64,000 nucleotides of DNA. Source: Cristatella mucedo (lineage: Eukaryota > Bryozoa > Phylactolaemata > Cristatellidae). The stretch is taken from NCBI GenBank assembly GCA_009760855.2, contig WPIO01000004.1, positions 2,485,001 to 2,549,000 on the forward strand. The letters run 5' to 3'. The position numbers and the translations under genes are program-made. The notes below the pieces were generated by a model. That model ran no database searches and was not told the DNA's origin. It worked only from the letters and a program-made list of their open reading frames with translations. The first letter of the stretch is position 1, and each line of letters begins with the position of its first letter. This document shows positions 42,811-54,800 of this stretch, one piece after another.

Positions 42811-43099
42811 GTATAATTTGAAATTGATTTTTATTTTTCGTACTGTACAGATTTTGCTAATTGAAACTAGGAGCTCTAAGCTCTGCAGTCAGTGGGCGGG
42901 CTCACCACATAGGTAAACGGACACCCAGGCCCACTTTCAAAAGCAAAATTGGGAGTTTTCCGGAACTTTTCGCGGAAGCAGGCAAGTGACAAAAACATGC
43001 ACGCAGTAGCGCCACCCGCTGCTGCGTCGATGACTATCCTGAGAGCCACTGAAGGGAAAAGCCGCGGCTATGCAGCAGATTTATTGCCGCCGCCCTGCA

Positions 43100-43275
43100 T
43101 TATAATAATAATTCACTTGATAAAGCGCCCTCAGATAACTTAATCTCTCTCTAGGCGCTTTACATTTGCTGTAAAGTTGAATGCAATTGAATGGTAAGTA
43201 AAATCATGCTTTAAAAACAAACGAAATGAATAATATGGTTAGGGGTGACATGCACAGGGTCAGCATGCATTATAT
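43100..43275 (-). mobile_element. LINE-A 3' end, inverted
   Basis: ATAATAATAATTCACTTGAT, AAAGCGCCCTCAGATAACTT, CTAGGCGCTTTACATTTGCT. Confidence 0.88.
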
Positions 43276-43818
43276 CGTTGTATCCACAGATTCGCCCGTA
43301 CCGTACTAGCATCCATTTTAAGCGCGAAGACCTGGTATACCTCAGTAATATAGTTTCCGGTTACGTTTTTAGCTTGCCTTTTGGCTTATGACTGTGAACC
43401 TTGATGTTTATGAAGAGTAATGGAGGAATTTGATTGAGCTTCCTTCTAATGCGCAGCTTTATGGACCACACAGCATGGCAGAACGGTTCTCATCTTAGCC
43501 ATAGGGCCGTGCTGTTCTACCGATTTACCTAAGAAGGCTCTCGGCTTTTTCGTAAGATTAAAAGAAAGTGGTCACGCTTGCGATCATCCATAGCAGCTCG
43601 AACCGCTCTGTCAAGGTCGGGATTTCTTGATGCCTCCAGTCTGCCTGAAAGCGAGCCTGCGATCGGGGCCATCGGGACGAATGCTATACCATTCTAATCA
43701 CCCTAGAAAATCCCGAGCAGGGCATCCCTTAATCGTAAGACAAAAAGAAAAAGCTGCCGTCGCGCCGGATGAGACATGAGCCCGGCCTCCCTCGTCATGC
43801 TTTATCATACAAACGACA

Positions 43819-43946
43819 GATATATATATATATATACATGTATATACATAGATAGATAGATAGATAGAGAGCGAGAACGAGAGCGAGATAGTGAAAAAGA
43901 GATAGAGCAATATATATATATATATATACATATATATATTTATTTA
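43819..43946. repeat. TA and GATA microsatellites
   Basis: TA run (43819-43837), GATA run (about 43849-43867), GAGA-type stretch, second TA run (43909-43940). Confidence 0.9.
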
Positions 43947-44040
43947 TATGAGAGAGAGTTGGCCTTTTGGCAGCGGTTCTGGCTTCCTTTCGCCAGCTGC
44001 ACAGCAAACGCGTCTGCTTTCGACCGGATCAGGTCTTTCA

Positions 44041-44180
44041 GCTGCTTTGGCCCAGTGGTAAAGGTACTATCGCCGAGTAAGGTCTCGCCGAGGTCGTGGG
44101 CGAGAGCCCTCAGCCATATGCAACGCGCCTGAATAGAGATTAAGTTAACATAGGGTGATATACAAATGAATTATTTTTTT
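44041..44180 (+). mobile_element. SINE-A copy, diverged
   Basis: GCTTTGGCCCAGTGGTAAAG head, AGGTCGTGGGCGAGAGCCCT B-box region, GCGCCTGAATAGAGATTAAG tail. Confidence 0.82.
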
Positions 44181-44189
44181 TATAGTGAG

Positions 44190-44750
44190 AAAGACAAGCA
44201 GAGCTTGGCACTGATACTCCCGCTTTGCGAGAGCAGCAGTTAAGAGGGGCTCATTGACCTCGACGATTATGCTTCTGCTGCGCACAGCGGTTGGCTATTC
44301 GAGGCCACTAGCTTTGTCGCTTGTTGCTATGACTCGGTTGACGGAGGCCTGAGTTGGGAGTTCTGGACCATCGATGGAGTTCTAGGTTATGCACCCAAGC
44401 TAGATGTTAACGTGGAATGTCAGGCAAATATTTAGAAGAATTTTTGTAATGCTTGAATGAATGTAATGCATTGATTTGAGTCTCCTACTTTGCCTCACGT
44501 CCCAGTGACTACTTATTTGTGGGTTGCTTTATTCAATGCCGAAGTTGTTGGGATCTGATTAATAGCGAGCGCTTATGTCCCATCTGGTTACTGTCTCTTT
44601 ATTAAAACAAGGACACTCTATGCGGATGGAGAATGCGTCAGGAGGAGAGGGAGACGTGCTTATAGAGATGTTTTACTGTATTATGTACAATGCTCAAGTC
44701 GACGCATTATGTAATTAGCTGAATTTGATGTGTGATTGAGGGACGTTGTA
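44190..44750. other. No gene recognised
   Basis: No repeat family or coding signal identified. Confidence 0.35.
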
Positions 44751-44758
44751 TACGAATA

Positions 44759-45420
44759 CAGTCGTCCCTCGCCACTTCGCGCTTCGACTTTCGCGGCTTC
44801 ACTCAATAGCGGTTTTTCAAATACCCGTATATTCATTAAAAAGAGAATCGAGATAGTCCAAATGAAACAGCGCGCGCACTTGGTGGTCAAAGTCAATTAT
44901 ATACCCGTGTATTGCAATTAAAATTCAAATTACTGTACGTACGGACCGTAGGCCTATGTATTCGAGCACCCCCGCAAATCCTTCAGCGCCAGCTACAGCC
45001 GCTCGACCACTCCTTGCGTGTGGGCAAAAATGTTTTGGTACATCTCCTCATCTACATCGCTTCATCATCAAACAAGCTGCGCTATTTTCATAGGTTAGTA
45101 GTTGAGTGTAATAATTGTGTGTGTTTGTGTGTGTAATAAAATGTACAATAATAAAAATATGAAATTTGTAACGTTTAATGTGTTTTATTTTCTCGTGTTT
45201 TGTCTAATATATTGGCTAATACGAGTGTAGTGGTGACTAAAGGGGTCACATTTCATGTTCAGCTAGCTCTAATAATGTTAGAAACCGTCTTTAGAGGGTT
45301 GTGAACAGATTTTCTTAACTCTAACTACGAAAATATTTGATTTATAAATAAAGAATCCTACTTCACGGAAATGCACTTATCGCGGTAGAGTCTGGGACCG
45401 CGATAAACGACGGACGACTA
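44759..45420. mobile_element. MITE-like element with Tigger-type terminal inverted repeats
   Basis: The left end CAGTCGTCCCTCGCCACTTC and the reverse complement of the right end (AGTCGTCCGTCGTTTATCGC) match with a few changes, resembling Tigger/pogo ends. Left flank ends in TA, the usual target for this group; the right flank is mutated. The 662-bp interior has no transposase frame and includes a GT-rich stretch (about 45109-45136). Confidence 0.6.
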
Positions 45421-45424
45421 TTCT

Positions 45425-46850
45425 TAAATTATATAAACTTATATAGTTTTCATTTATCTTTCAAAAAAGCTAGAAAAAATGTTTCCGCATTGCATAAACT
45501 GCGAGCGTGTGATTGCGTGATTTTATACCTCCAAAGTGGGAGCAACCTTCAAAATGTCATCACTATTCCACAATGCGAGCTCCGTAGTCTGTTCCGATGA
45601 AAGATGGCTACCCCGATCTCTGGAACCGAAGATATACAGTTTCACTAGTCGCTACATTTTTTACTCATTAGCAACAAGCAGCAAGTCTCCGATTAGACAC
45701 CGCTAAGTAAGTTGCATTCCGTTAGGTTGCAGTTCCAGTTGTTCTTGCGATAGCTCCTAGAATCTTAGAACACTGAAACACCTAGCAAATACGCCAAGTT
45801 TTCTAAAAAAAGACGCAGTAAAAATAATTTATGCATTAGCGTTCGCAGCAAACGTAACTTCAAAGTGTTGATGGTCGAGTAAAACCTAGCCCGGCTTGAG
45901 TTACTTGACGAATATAGAACTTTCCATTATCTCAATTTTTAATTGCTTTTTCAATCTCTTTTTTACGATCTCGTATCCAGGAGCTATAAAGGGAATGCAG
46001 TAAGATTTAATATCCTTACTTAAAGAGTAGAAGAAAAGCCATTATCACCGCCGTTCGCAGACGGCTGAGCCTAACTACAGCCTGGGTCAAAGGCTAGAGA
46101 ATTGTATCGCTGGCGAATGCAAATAGTGCACTTTTTAAGAAAAAAAATCAAGTGGCATTGTCAAATTAAGCTTAGTACACTCAATGATTCTTCCCACAAC
46201 CAGCCCGCATCAGATAACTCTAGAGCTAACAGCACGTCGGGATAGCGCCACCACCCCACGGGACCACTGTCTTGGCCTTGGCACATCCTTCTAGTGGTGC
46301 CGTAGGAACACTCGATTCGACAACCCTTTAAACATACACATGTTTAATCCAAAAAAGTATACAATATTTATGTAGAGCCATAAAAACGTCAATTCTCTTT
46401 TTAAATACTTTACATACTATTAGTATGAAAGCATGTCATTTGTTTAGCCATGAAATCCAGTGTACACACTGCCGAATGGACAAAGTACTGTTCACTGAGA
46501 CAAAGCAACTGCTTCGGGGAACAAATAAGTGTATAGCTTTTTCAAATCACGTCGTCAAATAATGGACTGCGGTTACGTCAGTCGGTAGTGCGTTCCGGGC
46601 TTTGGCAGCAAACGAAAAAAATATATCAGTGAAGCGGAGAGGATGAACACGCTTTGGCTGCCTATGACCTCGGCTGCAGAGGTCGACGAGCAGCCTGGGC
46701 TAGCTAGCGAAATGCCGACAAGTATCCTGCCGCACTGCTCCGCTGACTGCGCAGCGCCATCTTGAACGTTCGATCGGTCAGTGGCGGGCGGGCCGGGAAG
46801 CGCGCCCACAAATACGGTTGGCTCATAATAAAAGCTAGCCTTCTAAAAAA
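45425..46850. other. No gene recognised
   Basis: AT-rich, few open frames, no recognised element. Confidence 0.4.
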
Positions 46851-46859
46851 AAGCACCAG

Positions 46860-46945
46860 AAGTCAGGTGCTCGAATTTCACGACCCAAGTCACGGGCTCG
46901 TATCGCGAAGCTGACAATTGTTTATACTTGACTGCCCGGTTAGCG
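46860..46945 (+). mobile_element. Diverged SINE-C-like fragment
   Basis: AGGTGCTCGAATTTCACGAC and ACGGGCTCGTATCGCG resemble a decayed tRNA-like head. Confidence 0.4.
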
Positions 46946-47519
46946 GGGCACCGCCGGGCCGGATCTCTGTCTAACCACCTAAAATAAGTCGCCACGTATT
47001 TTAGCCACTTAAGCACACGACCGTCCCCTTCAAAGAGCGATACTTCTTCTCTGAAAACCAGCTGAGAGAGCTGTTCGCACCGAAAGCGTACTGCTCCGTA
47101 ACGCCTTTCGCGTCCTTTCTCCGAGGGGCGGCGTCCTTTGCCCCGTTCCCCCCTACTTTCCCCCTTTGCGGAAGCACCGCATTGAGCTGCCTCCCTGAAG
47201 GAGCCGCCCCAAAATACGATAGTCTGGTAGCTCTAGCGTCGAAGCCCGATAGCCGGGGCGAGGCGGCACTTCGTGGCACTTCGCTTACGCTCACGCTTAT
47301 ATCTATGGTTACGCTTACGACGTAGGCTGCTCTTTCTGTGCCCGCTCCAAAATTTCCAGCATTGCGTTCTACTATTCCTGCTCAGCATTCTTGCAAGTAG
47401 TCGACGTGGCGATGCGGTTTGGTCAACGCGGTGAAAATCCAATCTCCGCTGCTCACTGTCCAAGGCAGAAAGATCCGTGCCGAAATGCGAAGCATTAACG
47501 TGCGGCAATACGCGTCCCG

Positions 47520-48460
47520 GATTTTGCTAAGGAATTCACGGCGCGAACTCGTCGAGCAGTCGGTGCGGTGAGCAGCGCGGACGAAATTTTCCGACAGCGG
47601 TGTTTATTTTAAGACCGCGCCGGCATTGCTGCAAACGCTGGCGCCGCGCGCACGCGCGAAAGGTGCATCGATCGGCTATCTATGACTCGGCGGTCGAAGC
47701 GACGACTGCGAGCAGCGTGGTGAGTGAGCGGCGAAAATGACCCCGATTTAGCGAGTTCGGCTAGTTCCGGTCCAGCCGTGCGCGATGGCCCGGTGCGCGC
47801 CGAGCGCGATAGGCTCAACTGCAATCGGCGTTCGTTACCTTCGAGATTGCGGGCGGAGAGACTCGCCGCGAGTTGCACGCAGCGCCGCTCCGCTGCCGGC
47901 TCGCACCGAAGGCCCAGCCGCTCCGCCTTCGCACGGTTCTGCGGGTCGGCGGCGGGCGACGCTCGACGCCGACTGTAGGCGCCGATGCGCCGACCGCTCA
48001 GGCGACGCGCGCGCGCGCGCATTTAATTGATTTGTTGAAATTGCCATCCTCGCGGCAAAAGGTTCGTCAAGACGACCTCGGAGAAAGCAATTACCTCCGC
48101 CCCCCCCCCGCGCGCACGACCAATAATTGCTTTCCCCGTACCTATGGGTGGGGCGCCGCCGCGACTCCGCTCGCTAATCCGCGCGCTCGGCGCTAATTGC
48201 TCCATCGACGCGCGCGAGCGGCGGATAGCTTCGCCAGACTGTCCTCTCGATGTCGCCCGATGGCGCCCAGCGAGCCGCTCCGACTGCTACTCTCTGAGCA
48301 CCCGAGAGCTCGCGCTAATCTGCGGGCGCGCTTGGCTCTGTCCGGCTGCCTTAGCAGCCGCAGCCGCAGCCGCTGCAGGCCACCTGCCGCACGGCGCAAC
48401 GATTTTTGATGAGGGAGGGGCCATCCCATTCCGGCCAGGTGCTGGACCAGGTGCTGAGAA
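47520..48460. promoter_or_regulatory. CpG-rich island without recognised gene
   Basis: High G+C and CpG, Arg/Ala/Ser-rich open frames on both strands, no domain. A promoter or 5' exon of an unseen gene is possible. Confidence 0.4.
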
Positions 48461-48472
48461 AGAAAGAAAAGA

Positions 48473-48647
48473 AAATCCTTGCTGATTAAAGAGCCTCTTT
48501 TTGTATAGCGACAGAAGAGCCTTTACGGCTATCACCACCCCGCTTGCAGTGGCGATAAAGAATCGCCCACCGCAGGAATCGAACCCACGACCACGGGAGC
48601 GAGGTCGTGAAAGCAACCGCCTTACCTAGTGTGCCATCACGGCTCGC
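48473..48647 (-). mobile_element. SINE-B copy, inverted
   Basis: AATCCTTGCTGATTAAAGAG tail, TGTATAGCGACAGAAGAGCC body, GGAATCGAACCCACGACCAC B box, CCTAGTGTGCCATCACGGCT head. Confidence 0.9.
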
Positions 48648-48649
48648 CA

Positions 48650-49000
48650 ACACCACCCCCTTACCGTGGCCAGGGGTCGGCGTGGTGTCGCGAAGGGCGT
48701 ACGCCACCCGAACGAGTGCGGCCGGCGGCGACAGTCTCGCCGAGGCGGCGTTCGGCGCGCGGTAAATGCGCGCGGCGGCGCACGCGGCTGAGCCGCCGTC
48801 GGCGCCTGCGTCCCTACGCCGACGGGAAGCGGCCGACGCCGACGCCCTCCGCAAGCGGCCGCTCCTCGAATGTCGCTCGACAGCGCGCAGCGGCTCGTTA
48901 CCGCGCGAAGCGAACGCTAGCCGACGACCCGGTTCGCGGGTTCGTCGAGTTGAACGGCGGGCAATGCTTAATTTCCGGCTGCTGCGGACGGAAGTGACAG
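48650..49000. promoter_or_regulatory. CpG-rich segment between SINE-B and a LINE-A tail
   Basis: Dense CpG; frames on both strands are Arg/Ala-rich. Possibly the continuation of the island at 47520-48460, split by the SINE-B. Confidence 0.35.
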
Positions 49001-49014
49001 TCGCCACGCCACGG

Positions 49015-49115
49015 CTGCTCTGTCGCGATAATTCCCTTTGCAGCAAATGTAAAGCGCCTAGGACGAGATTGCGTTCTCTGAGGGCGCTTTATCGAGTGCA
49101 TTATTTTCACTGTTA
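49015..49115 (+). mobile_element. LINE-A 3' end
   Basis: CCCTTTGCAGCAAATGTAAA, GCGCCTAGGACGAGATTGCG and GAGGGCGCTTTATCGAGTGC show a well-kept stem-loop. Confidence 0.88.
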
Positions 49116-49330
49116 TACAAAAGGAGACACCTGAATCAGCCGAGCTTTAGTAGTGAGGACGATGCGAGCGCGAGCCTGAGTAGCCTTTAATTAAAGAATA
49201 AGACTTAGTACGCGAGACGCGAGAGCGCGGGCTCGGGCCGCGAAGCTCGCCAAACAAGGCTGCACAACCGCATCTGCGCTCAGTCGCACGGCAGATAATA
49301 GTGGAGTCATTTTGCGTTTTTACATTACAT

Positions 49331-49475
49331 AAAATAAAATTCATTTGTATAGCGCCCCAAGAGAACTTAATCTCTCTTCAGGCGCTTCACATGCGCCGCG
49401 GCGCTCGAGCCGACGACCTCGGCCTGACCTCGGTCCCCGGGGCGAGCGCCTGAACCGCTGGGCCAAACCAGCTCT
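49331..49475 (-). mobile_element. SINE-A copy, inverted
   Basis: AATTCATTTGTATAGCGCCC tail through CGGCGCTCGAGCCGACGACC to ACCGCTGGGCCAAACCAGCT head. G+C-shifted like its surroundings. Confidence 0.9.
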
Positions 49476-49479
49476 CGGT

Positions 49480-51160
49480 GAAGGATCGCGACTTTCGAAG
49501 GGACTCGCTAGCGGCGGCACCTCGACGTCTGCGAGCACGGATAGCGAGGCCGGGGGAGGAACTGAACTTAGCCCGACCTTGCCCCAATCAAAGGCGACTG
49601 TGACAGCGAGGACTTGCCTCTTGGGGCTCGCGCAGCCGGGACCGGAGGATAGCATCGCCCCTGTACGCTCGTCCGGCTGGCTCGCTCGGCTCGATGCCTC
49701 AGACGCCGTGCGAAGTGCGAAGCGTTGCTTGCACAGCCGAGCGGTGGCGATAGTGCGTGGCGAACGAGTAGCGGCGGCGGCTGAAAAAAAGCCGAAGGAA
49801 GTAATCGGCGAGCGCCGATTTCTCGCCGAAAGGAAAATTCCGACGGAAGACGCGGGTGAGCTCGGCAGAGCGAGAGCGTCTGTCGCGAGTGCCACTTTTC
49901 AGCATCTAACACTGCAGATAGGACGGTGAACGGCCGGCAGTGGGCTCCCGCTTTGCGAAGGACGCTCTGCATATTTTCGCTGTTGTTGTTTTTTTTACAA
50001 AGAAACATAAGAGCCGCTCAGTTATTATCATAGTGGCAGACGCAGCGGTGCGAGGAAGGAGGTCGCCAGGGCTGCAGCAGCCTTCAGCTTGAGGTCAAGG
50101 TTTTAACCTGGAGCAGGCGGCAAACGTCGCGGAACGAGAGCTGTGACTTGCACTCGCTGCTCCAACAAGAGCCTGGCTAATGTCCTTTGACTGCAATAGA
50201 ACGAGGCTCGGTGACATTTAGTGACTGCAGTGAGGTCACGATAAGAACTAACAGTAGACGGTTGGTAGAGATCTTTGGCGCCCCTGCCGCGGCTAGATTT
50301 CAGCGGTCCACGCGAGGTAGGATAAGATCTTGCCGTAAAATTGCCAAACCCCTTCGGGTATCTTGGCTCTATACCTAGATGCAAATGCAAATTAGAATGG
50401 CAGTCAATGTAACTAACGGCGAAAACGATCTCCGGCATACTTTGCTCAAAGCTGACTCGCTGCCGCATAAGGCGGATACCAACGTTGCGAGTTCACTTGC
50501 CGATGGTCTCTGCAGCGCATCGATGGCTACTCAAGCAACTCAAAAGTCCACTTTAGGCGCTTACAGTTTTCAATATGTAGACATCTTCGATCTCTATTAT
50601 CACTAAATTTGAAATCTTGATCGACACCCTGGCAGTCTGCAACAAATTAGTTTACTTTTTATCTACCATCGCTCCTGAGAGGGGGGAAGCGCTCACGTAT
50701 AACAAATATAAACCATCTTCCCAGGGTCTTGATTGTCTTCTAAGGAGGCTCCGCAAAGGTAGAGAAATAAGAGAAATATAGAAAGAGAGATACAGAGAAA
50801 TAAGCACGCTCGGAGTATTTTGTTCGGCGCGGGTCGAACCTTAACTTTGCCTGGTACATGCAAGAGTAGGAACGCTGAAAGGCGTTCGCAGAGCCAAGGC
50901 CTGCTTGCTCATGAGGTCATTGTCCGTGCGTAGCCAGGTAGCCAAGGACGCAAAGCAGATCGCCTTTGAAGTCTGGAAGTGACGCTCTTGCTCGGCGAGG
51001 CGTCTGACAGTCGCCCTACGGAATGAATTTTTTTCAAGCAGCTTTTCACATTGAGATCGTCACCCACTTCAGGTTTCATCAGTGACTTTTGTCCCTTTTT
51101 GTCACACGTTTGTCTTATGATAGGTACCCTAGAGAGTATTATTGGTTTTTGAATTAGAAT
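49480..51160. other. No gene recognised
   Basis: GC-rich at first (to about 49900), then AT-richer. Frames such as 50103-50468 (minus) have no recognised domain. Confidence 0.4.
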
Positions 51161-51209
51161 AATATTAACACATTTATATAGCGACCTCAGAGAACTTAAG
51201 TGGTTGCAT

Positions 51210-51320
51210 GCGTGATGCTGTTGTGCGACCGGCACCACGTGCTCGAAATTTAGGTGTCGTTTTCCACAGCTGCCTCAAATTTAGAAGCTTCATTCAGACG
51301 ACTGCTCCTACAGCTTTACT
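51210..51320 (+). mobile_element. LINE-B coding fragment
   Basis: GCTCGAAATTTAGGTGTCGT encodes the ARNLGVVF motif, then FRSFIQTTAPTA, as in LINE-B at 10480-10550. Confidence 0.6.
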
Positions 51321-51373
51321 TTAATTTACTTTAATTAATTTAATTACTTTTATTTAATTTAATTTAATTTACA
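51310..51373. repeat. AT-rich simple repeat
   Basis: TTTAATTTA-type units directly upstream of the SINE-A remnant. Confidence 0.85.
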
Positions 51374-51378
51374 AAATG

Positions 51379-51465
51379 CAATTCGTTTGTTTAGCATCCA
51401 AGGAGAGCTTAATCTCAATTCAGGTTCCTTACATAAACAGCAGGGTTCGGGCCCACGAGTTATCT
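51379..51465 (-). mobile_element. SINE-A remnant, inverted
   Basis: GAGAGCTTAATCTCAATTCA and GGGTTCGGGCCCACGAGT are diverged inverted SINE-A. About 250 bp upstream of the ZPR1 start, so close to or in its promoter. Confidence 0.6.
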
Positions 51466-51719
51466 CCTCACACACCGCTTGTAGCGCGCCCAGCCGCAGA
51501 TATCCGCCGGTCTACTGAAGGTAGATGGAATGCGGGCATAGCTTGATCACTGTGAAAAAAGAGGTAAAGTTTAGCTAAATTTGTACTGTGACAGGGCTTT
51601 TGACATGTAATGACCGTTACAGTCTCTCTCAACAGGCCATTCGCCTAGATGGCCCTCGGGTTGAGTCGCTACTGCAGCGGTACAACGTGCCGACTACGGC
51701 GTTGACTCGAGTCACGCCG

Positions 51720-51887
51720 ATGGTGATGGAGCCGCCGACGACCGAGCTTAACGACGAGAGCGGTGACCGCGATGCTATGCTTGAAGCTCTTAAGCACGCG
51801 GGCGAGAAACGTCCACTCTTCAGGAACCTGGATGAGGAGCCTGAAATTACTGTCGTGGAAAGCTTATGTTTGTCCTGCTACGAGCAG
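51720..51887 (+). CDS. ZPR1: ZPR1 coding exon 1
   Basis: It encodes 56 residues from MVMEPP to CYEQ and ends at a CAG|GTGAGC donor in phase 0. The acidic stretch [12 protein letters not shown] leads into the first half of zinc finger 1. The true 5' end and promoter are not identified. Confidence 0.9.
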
Positions 51888-54800
51888 GTGAGCACGCGCG
51901 CTGGGACCCCGCGAACGTGCGGCTTTGCGCCGAAGGCGCTGTTTGCGTGCGTGCGCCGTGGTACCTCGAACGTGTGTGGCCAGCGTGGCACTGGTCATTA
52001 GATGCTGCGCAGTCGCTATTCGGGAGCCACAGAGGGCCACAGGTTATAAGCAGCGTCAGCCATAGCATACCACTCTCTTGCTCCAGGCTCAGATCCGCTC
52101 ACCCCCAGGAAAGGGACTCGGGGATTGCTGCGGTAAGATTTCCTCCACAAGACACTTACAACGCAACCTTCGTTTAGTGCTCAGTCAGTAGCCAGTTACA
52201 AAATATAAAGGGGATGTCGGAGGGTGTAGGGACTGCTACGTTTATAAGATAGATCAACTACTACTACTGCCGTACATCTGTTGGAAAGAGATCTGCTCCG
52301 TCAACCGAAATGGTTTGTTGTTCTCGTGTAGGGTACGTTACAAGTTTCAGACGCTAGAATGTTGCTAACGTGTTTCGCAGGCTTATCTTTCTGTTAGCCG
52401 TGTTTAATGACGCAGTATGGCGTGCCACCGATTTTGAGCCCCTTGAATTTGGTGTCAGTCGTCGATGCGTATTTGCACGTAGCTCATGTTTTTTTTTACA
52501 GGGGGTGGTGCATTGATATCTCTTTAGCATCAAACACAGCGAGTCCAGACCGCTGAACGTTGAGCAGTCGGTTATGCTGCTGCTTAGTTTCTTGCCCCGA
52601 GAAGTTCCATCACTGTAGGCCCTCATCGCTGCCGCGGGTCAGCTCGTCTGTAGCCCTTACTGTCGTCGGCAGGGTTCCTGTCTAATGAAATTGTGCACGA
52701 TCATAGATCATTCGAACGTATTTGTCGCTGGCAATCCAGAAGAGATGATCATGTCTCTTTGAAGCCGCCCGAGCCTCACGCTCTTATGCTTTTGCTTAGG
52801 GCACCACGAAGTTCCTGCTCACGCGTATTCCCTTCTTCAAAGAAATCGTATTGTCGTCGTTTGAGTGTAGCCACTGTGGTAACAAGAACTGTGAAATACA
52901 GTCCGCAGGACGGGTGCAAGATAAAGGCTGCAGAATAACACTGCTGGTGGCAGATACGAAGGTACGTGCTTGTTGCTGTGCAGCTTTGGGGGGCCGCCGC
53001 CATACGTTACGGTGGCTGGCTGCTTGTGGAGTTTGCGAATTTAAGCTTGCAAGCAGCACTCATTTGACCACGTGGTTTCACGTTCCAGCCCAGCTTGTTA
53101 GTAATTATGCACTTTCGATATTTCTGTAGGATCTCAACCGGCAGCTGGTGAAGTCGGAGTATGCAGCGGTCCATGTTCCGCTGCTGCAGTTTGAAATACC
53201 GCCAAAGAAAGGGCGTGAGTTCCCTGACCTACCGCTATGGCCTTTTTTTCTTTTCTGCTACACCTAAAAACCAGAAGACCGTAGTAATAGGGAGAGAGAG
53301 CAAGGACAGAGCCATGGTGGGATGCAGAGCAGGAATGGCCTGTGGCAGCTGATCAGCTGACCCGTGCTGGGCAGAAAGCCGCCACCAGTAGCAGCAGTTT
53401 GAGCCAGTTTTTTCTTCAAAGCCGCCTTGCTGCCTACCGTAGATAGGGCATGGTGGGTGGTGGCTTGCCGCTACTTTGCTGAGACACGGTCCGTGTGACC
53501 TTTTCAGAATTAACAACCATCGAAGGCCTGCTGGTTACAGCCTGTGACGATCTGCAGCATGTTAAGGAGCAGCTAACTGTGGGTATTAGTTCCTCCTGCT
53601 CTCTGCTCTTAGCTTCTCGTGCTCTCAGCTCTTGCAGTGAGCTTGGCAAGCTCGCCGTGCACACGCTCGTCTCTTGCCGCTAGATAAACGAGACCGCTTG
53701 ATCAGCCAACCAAATGTTAAGTGCCTAGAAAGAGATTGAGTTCTCTGAGGGTGCTTTATTAAGTGTATTATTATTATTATTATTAACCTTTACTTCATTT
53801 ACACTGGCCCTTGTGCAGGCAATGCGTCAGAGGGCATGCAGCACACCCATTGCTATTGGCAGACCATGACGCTCAGCTTGTCAAATGTCGTGCCTACCAT
53901 TTCGCCCACCTGACAGCTGTCGCTCGGCAGTTTCAGCAGTTGCTGCCACTGCTGCTGCTGCTGCTTGACCCTTGCTGGCTACTTCAGCAGGTGGGCAACC
54001 GATAGGGGCAGGGCAATCGATAGTAGGTGGGGCAGTCGATAGTAGGCGGGGCGATCGATACTGGTTGGACAGGCCAGGTTGGCTGCTCGTGCCTCGCTCT
54101 CCTGCTGCCTCCCTCTCCTGCTGCCTCCCTCGGCTGTGGCGTGCAGCGGTGCTGCGGTGGGTGGCTTAGCTGGTCAGACAGCTTTCTCGACCAAGCGTCC
54201 GCATCTGGGACGTGCAGCCCCTGCCGCCATTGCGACGTTGCTCGTTACCATCTGATCCGTGGTGCCAGCTGGATGCAGCTCTCTTGCTTTGAGTGTGCGC
54301 TCGCTCTGAGCAGGTGTTAGGAGTAGAGCGGCAGCGGTGATCGTGCCGTCTGTATGCAGCTGTCGTGACCGACGGTCTCTTATGCGTGGCCCCTCTCGAT
54401 CGGCATACGGTGCTCGACTGCCTTTTTGTTTCAGCCGACTGATCCCGAAGGAGCAGCGAAGATTGGTGAATTCGTTTCTCGTCTCCGAGATTTTCTTCTC
54501 GTCCCGAAGCCTTTCGAGCTCGTGAGTGCTGCAGCAGCAGAGTGCCTTTCCCGGTACTCGTCCTGCTCGTCACAGCGAGTCCGCTGTGCATGCTGCTCAC
54601 TACAGCCCCAGCTCCCGCTTCGTGACTCGCGTTTGTTGCAAGGTCAGGGCTGCAGTGCCGACAGTGATGAACTAGCAGTAGAATGGCCCCCCTGCTGTTT
54701 GTGTACATCAGGGCACGTTCTCCAGGTGCTAGCATTGTCTAAACAGCGTGGGACTGGCCATTCGTTCTACCGGACCCAATACGGCAGGCGGTTCTCCCTT

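Noticed and set aside
43698-44007. Tyr/Ile-rich minus-strand frames
   Set aside because: Translation of TA and GATA microsatellites.
51588-51719. 44-codon in-frame extension upstream of the ZPR1 start
   Set aside because: No family similarity, and the ATGs at 51720 and 51726 fit the family's start better; probably 5' UTR, though not excluded.
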